This document shows positions 57,186-64,000 of a DNA stretch of 64,000 nucleotides, piece by piece; position 1 is the stretch's first letter, and every line of letters starts with the position of its first letter. The notes under the pieces are model-generated. The model did no database searches and was not told where the DNA came from. It saw nothing but the letters and a program-made list of their open reading frames with translations. Origin of the DNA: Saccharum officinarum (lineage: Eukaryota > Streptophyta > Magnoliopsida > Poales > Poaceae); NCBI GenBank assembly GCA_020631735.1, contig CM036159.1, forward strand, positions 20,747,511 through 20,811,510, read 5' to 3'. The position numbers and the translations under genes were made by a program.

Positions 57186-58670
57186 ATGGCAAACACTCGC
57201 CGTGCCACGTATGAGGCCGCTGAAACTGGTGGCAACGGTGCAGGGGCTGGTGGGGGTGGTGCAAACAACGTCAATCACCAGGAGCCACAGCCAGAGCCAC
57301 AATTGCCCCCTCCTCCACCGCTCACTGCAGAGGTATTCTTCGCACAGTTCCTTGGAAGCCAGCGCAACGCCGAGCAGTCACAAAGGAATATGGAAGATTT
57401 TCTGCGTACCATCGCTGAAAATGTTCAGAGAGGAAATAATCAAGGTGGTGGCCATGGGGTGAACCAGTACAGCAATTTCAAGGATTTCATGGACACCAGG
57501 CCGCCAGTTTTCAAGGAAGCAGCAGAGCCACTCGACGCTGAAGAATGGATCAACACTATGGAAGATAAGTTTCGTGTGTTGAGACTGACAGAAGTTCTGA
57601 AGACAGAATATGCTGCACATCAGTTACAGGGACCGGCAGGGATGTGGTGGAAGCATCACCGCACCACCTTTCCTCCCAATGCCCAGATTACTTGGAGAGA
57701 ATTCACTGAAGCGTTTAGAGGAGTTTATATTCCCCCAGGGTTGGTTGAGATGAAGCTCGGAGAGTTCTTGGCCTTAAATCAAGGTACCAAGACTGTAACA
57801 CAGTATCTGCATGCCTTTAATAGCTTGTGCCGCTATGCTCCAGACATGGTCGACACAGATGCAAAGAGAATTGCTAGTTTCAAGAGAGGGTTAAGTCTGA
57901 AGATGATGAAGCATGTGGGTACCAATACCCGCGCCAGATTCAATGACTTTGTCAGTGATTGTTTGAAACAAGAAAAGAACAACAACGCCTACACTGCATC
58001 CAAGAATCGCAAGAGGGTGTTTGAGTCAGGACCATCCCAGTCCAGAGTTGTCACTGCAAATCGTCTTTCTTATCGTCCGTCCGCACCTGGTGCAAGGTTC
58101 AGGCCGCCACAGCATAAAACCCAGAACTACAGGGGACCACAGAAGCCGTACAAGATGGCCGTGCCGCCAGCAAAGATCACCGCAGCTGCAGAACAAAGCA
58201 ACTCCAAGGGAGCTATAGGATCTGCTGGTACAGTGAAGGGGCCCTGCTACAATTGTGGTCAGCCAGGCCACTTTTCAAAGTTCTGCCCTTATCCGCCTAA
58301 AAAGAAGCAACAGACTTATACTGCCCGTGTACACCATACCACCGTTGATGAGATTCCTGAGGGAGAGCCTGTAACTGCCGGTAAGTTTCTTGTTAACCAT
58401 CACCCTGCAGTTGTTCTATTTGATTCTGGATCCTCGCATTCTTTTATGAGTCAAGCATTTGCACGGAAGCATGAACAACTATGCACAGAATTGAGTTATG
58501 GTTATCGTATAAGTTCAGCCGGGGCTGATGTGTTAACCAATAAGATGGTTAGAGGGGCAACCCTTGAGTTAGGTAGTCGGAAGTTCCGAGTGAACCTGAT
58601 AGTTATGCCTGGACTAGTTTTGGATGTAATAATAGGAATGAACTGGATGAAGAACTGGGGGCAGTCATAG
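57186..58670 (+). CDS. gag: Gag and protease part of the Tekay-type polyprotein
   Basis: 494 codons from the ATG at 57186. A Gly/Pro-rich start is followed by the retrotransposon Gag domain ([47 protein letters not shown]), a basic linker, the CCHC zinc knuckle [14 protein letters not shown] (near 58245-58287), and an aspartic protease site [13 protein letters not shown] (near 58410-58450). The frame stops at TAG 58668-58670, just after MNWMKNWG. The pol frame takes over one base back at a run of five G (58657-58661). Related elements have one continuous gag-pol frame, so this is most simply a 1-bp deletion. Confidence 0.9.
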   Translation: MANTRRATYEAAETGGNGAGAGGGGANNVNHQEPQPEPQLPPPPPLTAEVFFAQFLGSQRNAEQSQRNMEDFLRTIAENVQRGNNQGGGHGVNQYSNFKDFMDTRPPVFKEAAEPLDAEEWINTMEDKFRVLRLTEVLKTEYAAHQLQGPAGMWWKHHRTTFPPNAQITWREFTEAFRGVYIPPGLVEMKLGEFLALNQGTKTVTQYLHAFNSLCRYAPDMVDTDAKRIASFKRGLSLKMMKHVGTNTRARFNDFVSDCLKQEKNNNAYTASKNRKRVFESGPSQSRVVTANRLSYRPSAPGARFRPPQHKTQNYRGPQKPYKMAVPPAKITAAAEQSNSKGAIGSAGTVKGPCYNCGQPGHFSKFCPYPPKKKQQTYTARVHHTTVDEIPEGEPVTAGKFLVNHHPAVVLFDSGSSHSFMSQAFARKHEQLCTELSYGYRISSAGADVLTNKMVRGATLELGSRKFRVNLIVMPGLVLDVIIGMNWMKNWGQS

Positions 58671-61600
58671 ATACAAGCAGTCGGTTGCTTACCCTTAAGG
58701 ATCCCCAGGGAGAGGGTACTTTTCAGGTACCATTGCCCGAAAGAACAGACCTTGTGAGTGTGACCTGTGCCATGGAAGTTGTTCCTATCCGCCAGATCCC
58801 GGTAGTGTGTGAGTTCCCGGATGTGTTTCCAGACGAGTTACCTGGCCTTCCTCCAGATAGAGATGTTGAGTTTGGAATCGAGTTGATCCCCGGGACAGCT
58901 CCTATTTCGAGGAGACCCTATCGGATGCCTCCGGATGAGTTAGCTGAGCTGAAGAAGCAACTGGAAGAATTGCTAAAGAAGGGGTTTATCCGACCGAGTA
59001 AGTCTGAGTGGGGATGTCCTGCCTTGTTCGTGAAGAAAAAGAAAGAGGGTACTCTGAGAATGTGTGTGGATTATCGACCTCTTAATGCTGTAACTATCAA
59101 GAATAAATATCCTTTGCCTCATATCGACGTTTTGTTTGATCAGTTGGCTAAAGCTAGGGTGTTCTCCAAGATAGACCTAAGATCAGGGTATCATCAGATA
59201 AAGATCAGGCCACAAGATGTCCCGAAAACCGCTTTTTCTACCAGATACGGGTTGTACGAGTATCTTGTTATGTCTTTTGGCTTAACAAATGCTCCTGCAT
59301 ACTTTATGTATCTGATGAATACGGTTTTCATGCCAGAGTTGGACAAGTTTGTAGTTGTCTTCATTGATGACATTCTAGTATACTCTGAGAATGAGAAAGA
59401 TCATGAAGAGCATCTGAGAATTGTCTTGACCAGACTGAGAGATCATAAGTTGTATGCTAAGTTCAGCAAATGTGAATTTTGGTTGAAGAAAGTTCCTTTC
59501 CTTGGTCATATTCTATCTGAGAATGGAGTTTCGGTAGATCCGAGCAAAGTGCAAGAGGTTATGGATTGGAAAACTCCAACCACAGTGCCAGAAGTCAGGA
59601 GTTTCCTAGGGTTAGCTGGTTACTATCGCCGCTTTATCCCAGACTTCTCGAAGATTGCCAAGCCAATGACAAGTCTGTTACAGAAAGATCACAAGTTTGT
59701 GTGGACAGAGGAGTGTGAGACAGCTTTCCACACCTTGCGGAAACTGTTGACCACTGCTCCAGTTCTTGCACAGCCAGACATCGAGAAACCTTTTGATGTG
59801 TTCTGTGACGCATCAAAAACAGGATTAGGCTGTGTTCTGATGCAAGAAGGAAGAGTCATTGCTTATGCCTCCCGCCAGTTGAGAAAACATGAAATCAATT
59901 ATCCGACACATGATCTTGAGCTTGCCGCCGTGGTGCATGCCTTAAAGATTTGGAGACACTATTTACTTGGTAATGTGTGCAACATTTTCACCGATCATAA
60001 GAGTCTCAAGTACATTTTCACCCAACCAGAATTGAACATGAGACAGCGAAGATGGTTAGAACTAATTAAAGATTACAACTTGAATGTACAGTATCACCCT
60101 GGGAAAGCCAATGTGGTAGCTGATGCTTTGAGTAGAAAGTCACATTGTCTGAATATGCAACCCTTACTCGAAGATGGTTTTAATCTAATGCACCCTGTCG
60201 TGTTACATAGTATTCAGATCAGTTGCACCTTGGAGAGTAAGATAATAGAAGGTCAGAAAGCAGACAAAGGGATATTCCACATCAAAAAGAAAATTAAAGA
60301 AGAACCTTCAAAACACTTCAGAGTGGACGAGCAGGACGTGTTGTGGTTCGACAACCGTCTTGTTGTTCCAAAGGATAGAGAGCTTAAGAATAAAATTATG
60401 GATGAAGCTCATCACTCTAAGTTGTCCATTCATCCTGGCAGTAGTAAAATGTATCAAGAACTAAGGCCTCGCTATTGGTGGACAAAGATGAAGAAGGAAA
60501 TTGCAGCTTATGTAGCCAGATGTGACACATGTTGTCGAGTGAAAGCTATTCACATGAAACCTGCTGGATTGTTGCAACCTTTGTCAGTACCTAGTTGGAA
60601 GTGGGACGATATAAGTATGGATTTCATCACAGGTTTGCCCACTACTCAGAAAGGCCATGATTCGATTTGGGTAATCGTGGATCGTCTTACCAAGACAGCC
60701 CACTTTTTGCCTGTCAAGACAGTTTATAGACCACCTCAATATGCCGAGAAGTATATTGCGGAGATTGTGAGATTGCATGGCATACCGAAGACTATCGTGT
60801 CTGACAGAGGGTCACAGTTCACTGCTCACTTTTGGGAGCATTTGCACAAAGGTTTGGGAACGAGTCTGATTCGTAGCACTGCCTATCATCCTCAAACAGA
60901 TGGTCAGACTGAAAGAGTTAATGCTGTTTTGGAGGATATGTTAAGAGCTTGTGTGTTGTCTTCCAGAGGTTCATGGGAGTCGTGGTTACCTTTAGCAGAA
61001 TTCGCGTATAATAATAGCTATCAAGAAAGTATCAAGATGGCACCTTTTGAGGCTCTGTATGGCCGAAAGTGTAGAACACCTTTAAACTGGATTGAGCCAG
61101 GGGAAAGAAGGTATTATGGTATTGATTTTGTGGAAGAAGCCGAAAAGAAAGTTCATATCATTCAGCAAAATATGAGAGCAGCTCAGTCACGTCAGAAAAG
61201 TTATGCGGATAAGAGAAGGAGACCACTTGTGTTCGAAGTTGGTGACTATGTTTATCTAAAAGTCACGCCAATGAAGAAGAAGCGGTTTGGAATACGCAGA
61301 AAGCTTGCCGCCAGATTTGTAGGACCCTACAAAATCTTAGAAAGGAAGGGTCCAGTGGCTTACAAATTGGAATTACCAGAATCAATGGGTGCTATATTCC
61401 CAGTTTTTCACGTATCACATCTCAAGAAATGTTTGCGCGTTCCAGAGGAAATAATTGAACCTCGAGGCATAAAACTTAAGTCAGATCTGGTGTATCGTGA
61501 GCAGCCAATTCGAGTTTTGGATTCCAAAGAAAGGGCTACTCGAAACAGTGTGGTGAAAACATATAAGATACAATGGAGTCATCATGATGAGGGAGATGCA

Positions 61601-61771
61601 TCTTGGGAAACGAGTGAATACCTACAAAAAGCATACGAAGATTTTTATAATAAATGGTTCGTAACCCAAATCTCGGGACGAGATTTTTATAAGGGGGAGG
61701 GCTGTAACACTCCGGTGTTACGCAAGCATTTGCATTGCAATCATGAGCACAACATGTCATGGCATTCATAA
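58661..61771 (+). CDS. pol: Pol: reverse transcriptase, RNase H, integrase and chromodomain
   Basis: Open from the gag overlap to a stop at 61769-61771. In order: RT with [11 protein letters not shown] (active site FIDD at 59360-59371), RNase H with DVFCDAS (about 59794), integrase with the HHCC finger ([10 protein letters not shown] ... CDTC, 60410-60540), and the DDE residues in [17 protein letters not shown] and [11 protein letters not shown]-terminal chromodomain follows ([14 protein letters not shown] ... [20 protein letters not shown], about 61490-61650). The chromodomain defines chromoviruses; in this clade it has only part of the aromatic cage for methyl-lysine. There is no own ATG, and it is expected to be made as Gag-Pol. 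The frame continues through the polypurine tract 69 bp into the 3' LTR. No internal stops. Confidence 0.93.
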   Translation, partial: AVIDTSSRLLTLKDPQGEGTFQVPLPERTDLVSVTCAMEVVPIRQIPVVCEFPDVFPDELPGLPPDRDVEFGIELIPGTAPISRRPYRMPPDELAELKKQLEELLKKGFIRPSKSEWGCPALFVKKKKEGTLRMCVDYRPLNAVTIKNKYPLPHIDVLFDQLAKARVFSKIDLRSGYHQIKIRPQDVPKTAFSTRYGLYEYLVMSFGLTNAPAYFMYLMNTVFMPELDKFVVVFIDDILVYSENEKDHEEHLRIVLTRLRDHKLYAKFSKCEFWLKKVPFLGHILSENGVSVDPSKVQEVMDWKTPTTVPEVRSFLGLAGYYRRFIPDFSKIAKPMTSLLQKDHKFVWTEECETAFHTLRKLLTTAPVLAQPDIEKPFDVFCDASKTGLGCVLMQEGRVIAYASRQLRKHEINYPTHDLELAAVVHALKIWRHYLLGNVCNIFTDHKSLKYIFTQPELNMRQRRWLELIKDYNLNVQYHPGKANVVADALSRKSHCLNMQPLLEDGFNLMHPVVLHSIQISCTLESKIIEGQKADKGIFHIKKKIKEEPSKHFRVDEQDVLWFDNRLVVPKDRELKNKIMDEAHHSKLSIHPGSSKMYQELRPRYWWTKMKKEIAAYVARCDTCCRVKAIHMKPAGLLQPLSVPSWKWDDISMDFITGLPTTQKGHDSIWVIVDRLTKTAHFLPVKTVYRPPQYAEKYIAEIVRLHGIPKTIVSDRGSQFTAHFWEHLHKGLGTSLIRSTAYHPQTDGQTERVNAVLEDMLRACVLSSRGSWESWLPLAEFAYNNSYQESIKMAPFEALYGRKCRTPLNWIEPGERRYYGIDFVEEAEKKVHIIQQNMRAAQSRQKSYADKRRRPLVFEVGDYVYLKVTPMKKKRFGIRRKLAARFVGPYKILERKGPVAYKLELPESMGAIFPVFHVSHLKKCLRVPEEIIEPRGIKLKSDLVYREQPIRVLDSKERATRNSVVKTYKIQWSHHDEGDASWETSEYLQKAYEDFYNKWFVTQISGRDFYKGEGCNTPVLRKHLHCNHEHNMSWHS
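61691..61700 (+). other. polypurine tract of element B
   Basis: AAGGGGGAGG lies immediately upstream of the 3' LTR start (TGTAACACTCC at 61703). Confidence 0.8.
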
Positions 61772-64000
61772 TTATATGTGCTTAGGGTGTACCTTTAATA
61801 AAATAACAGTGTGGAAACTAGTATTGCATAACATGTTGTGATAATGTGCTAATGACATTCATCAAATTTGTGCAACTATAAATTTCATATCACTTATAAT
61901 TATAAGGAAAATTTTTGGAGCCACTAAATCACTCAAAGTTTTGTCAAAGATTTGTTTAAAAATGTTATTTGAAAATATTCAAAAATCCTCCCTAAATTAG
62001 CTTTTATTCTAAAAATCAAAATCTGTTGGGAATTTTTAGTTGGCCCCTTAATCAAAGTTGTAGAGAATTAAATTCTAAGCAACTTTTATTTTTGGGTCAT
62101 TTCCAGAAAATGTCTTTTTCTTGCTCAAAATGAGGTTTGAAAACTGTATTTGAATTTTGTTTGAAATTAGAAATTTGAAAAAAAATCAAATCCTACCTAG
62201 CAGGCCGCCGCCCCGGTTTCGGCCCGCGACCGGAAACGGCCCGCGCCACTCCCGCGCGCGCGCGCCCGCGCCCCGCCTCGGCCCGGCCCGCGTCCGCTCG
62301 ACCGCCTCCTCCTCCCGCTCGCCGTCTCGCCTCGCTGGCCGCCGCGGCAGGTCACGCCCGCCGCGTGGCGTTCATGCGCCGTCGAAGCCGCCGCGTGTAG
62401 CCTCCGGCTCGCCTTGATCTCCACCTGGTCACGCACTGTCTCCGCCTTCATCTCCGCTGTCCCCTGCTCCCCTCCGCGTCCACGCGCTCGTCCTCCACCG
62501 CAGCAGCAAGCCGGGCGGAGTGCACGCCACCGCACGCCGTCGCCCGCGTTCGCCAGCGTTTAGCTCCGCCACCGCAGCGCCATTTGCCAATAGCGTCCGC
62601 CTACAGCTCCGCCTCGACCTCCTCCGTCCCGTGCGCACGAGTTCGTCCCTTTTTTCCCAGGGTAAGGTCAGAACGAGCTCGCCTTGGCACGGCGGCGCCA
62701 TGGCCGCCGAGCTCGTGCTCCCGTGGATGGAGCCATTCCTTCCTCTTCTTCCTCAAATTCCTTGTACCGTCGCATTCGCCTTGACCCCGCGGATCTTGTG
62801 CGCTCCAAATCCACCCATGCCATGGCCGAGACCGACGTATCGGCGGCGAGCCGCACCACCGTCCCGCCATGCTCGCCGCCTTGCTCACCCGGGAACACCT
62901 CCGGTGCCCTAAGCTAGTGCGTTGGGTTCGCCTTTCCGAGAGGAAGCAGGTGCTGGTGACCTCACCGCCGGCGAGCTCACCGGCGGCGAGATCCACCCGG
63001 CCAGCGCCTCTCTTCCTCCCGTGTGTCTGACATGTGGGGTCATTGACCCGCTGGGTCCCGCCTGTCTGTCTCTCTGGTGCGGGTTGTGGGTGGACAACCG
63101 GGTGCACCTAGCAGTTTTGTCGGCTGATTTTAAAAGGGATTTAAGAAATGCTTTTTCAGATTTCTGTTAAATGCTTTGAAAAATATTGTGGAAAATGTTT
63201 TTGTATTCATTTGAGCTCCAAAAATTGTGAAATAAATTTCTATGGACTCATTGGAACCAGAACTACAATATAAAAATATTGCATGTCATTTTTGGGATAC
63301 TTTTCTGTAGAGCTTTAATTAATTCTTAATATTGCTGATAAATTGAAAAATGTGTAGAAAAATCTATAGGCTTCAGAAAAATATGATTTCAAGTTTGTTA
63401 ATCTTCTTATATCATGTACTTCTTAGGAAAAATATGTTTCATGCATGTGCTGTGGAAAACTTTGGAGAAGTAGTTCAAGTACCTTTAATGGCTGATTTTT
63501 GTTATTTTTGCTAGAGAGCAAATTTTGTATAAAACATGCATGTGGTAATTTTTGTACAGTCATTATATTCCATGAAGGACCTAGGAAAAATATTAATTCT
63601 GTTGTTTGACACTTTTCATAGTACAAAGTAATTTCATGCTCATTTGTATGCTATAGCTTGTCATTTTTGTACAAGATAGTTGACTTATCCAAATGTCATG
63701 AAATTTTTATGGTAGTCTATTTAGGGTAGTATTATGCTATTGTAATTTTCTTAGATTTTTAGGAGCATCAGAAATATATGTTGCTATTCAAACCTATTAT
63801 TATTTAGGGTTTAAGCAAGTGTTGCTTTAAGTGTGATTAAGAAATTAGTAAAGCTTTGGTGTATCTTTGAAGCATTTCATAAGATATGTTAACTTGACAT
63901 GTTAGTAGTAGAAGAGAATGCAGTAGATGACATGTGCTTGTAGTGTATAGTTTCTTGGATGATGTTGACTACCTTGCATTTCAACATATTCATTGCATTC
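61703..64000 (+). repeat. 3' LTR of element B, cut by the window end
   Basis: Nearly identical to 51098-53400. The differences are scattered, apart from a dense patch at about 63340-63380 (against 52731-52770) and a small one near 61805. Confidence 0.93.

Larger units (their letters stand above)
51098..64000 (+). mobile_element. gypsy element B, Tekay/Del-type chromovirus with extra H3-tail ORF (3' end beyond window)
   Basis: The 5' LTR is 51098-55064. A primer-binding site follows, then a pre-gag ORF (55854-56828), gag (57186-58670), pol with chromodomain (58661-61771), polypurine tract and 3' LTR (61703 to window end). By hand I count roughly 35 differences over the 2.3 kb of LTR visible twice (about 1.5%), so the insertion is young. 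It is inserted in an NLR gene. The target duplication cannot be checked because the right end is outside. Confidence 0.93.

Noticed and set aside
58655..58672. Programmed -1 frameshift between gag and pol
   Set aside because: No slippery heptamer of the usual kind, and related Tekay elements have one continuous frame; deletion is simpler.
58685..58687. Start of pol at TTG
   Set aside because: The same frame is open further upstream to the gag overlap; Pol is expected as a Gag fusion product.

Overview
This is nuclear DNA of a grass, most likely an andropogonoid (sorghum, sugarcane or Miscanthus type); that placement rests on gene content and repeat style, not on a database search. Genes have many short exons with GT-AG introns, and the gaps hold typical grass MITEs, nested LTR retrotransposons and one 100-N assembly gap.

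Genic part (about 5-25 kb). Four host loci are visible. A complete-looking eight-exon GAUT3-like galacturonosyltransferase (minus, 5057-9362) is followed by a decayed calreticulin copy (plus, 13103-15099). Next is an acylpyruvase/FAHD1-like gene with a frameshift in exon 1 (plus, 16572-19110), then an intact-looking four-exon SDH5 (succinate dehydrogenase subunit 5, minus, 20998-24854). MITEs sit around and inside these loci, and a 5'-truncated LINE lies in the last SDH5 intron. At 3127-4441 is an internally deleted hAT element.

Repeat part (25-64 kb). A Copia-like LTR element (24927-31893, target duplication GTGTG) begins 72 bp upstream of the SDH5 start codon and carries a MITE in its 5' LTR. 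Beyond it lies a Mutator-like element (about 31920-37857) that contains a 1.5-kb foldback palindrome and a 2.1-kb solo LTR. A tRNA-derived SINE with a 19-bp target duplication follows. Then comes a non-autonomous Tekay/Del-type gypsy element on the minus strand (38597 to the gap), a second gypsy LTR fragment, and a miniature LTR element of 279 bp.

The right end is an NLR disease-resistance gene (minus) cut by a second, much younger Tekay-type chromovirus on the plus strand (51098 to beyond the window). That element has about 1.5% LTR divergence by hand count. It encodes Gag, Pol with a C-terminal chromodomain and, upstream of gag, an intact 324-codon extra ORF. The first 19 residues of that ORF after Met match the histone H3 tail at 16 positions, including K4, the ARKS motif around K9, and R17. 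A coiled coil and an acidic tail follow. This captured H3 tail, in an element that also encodes a chromodomain, is the most unusual object in the window.
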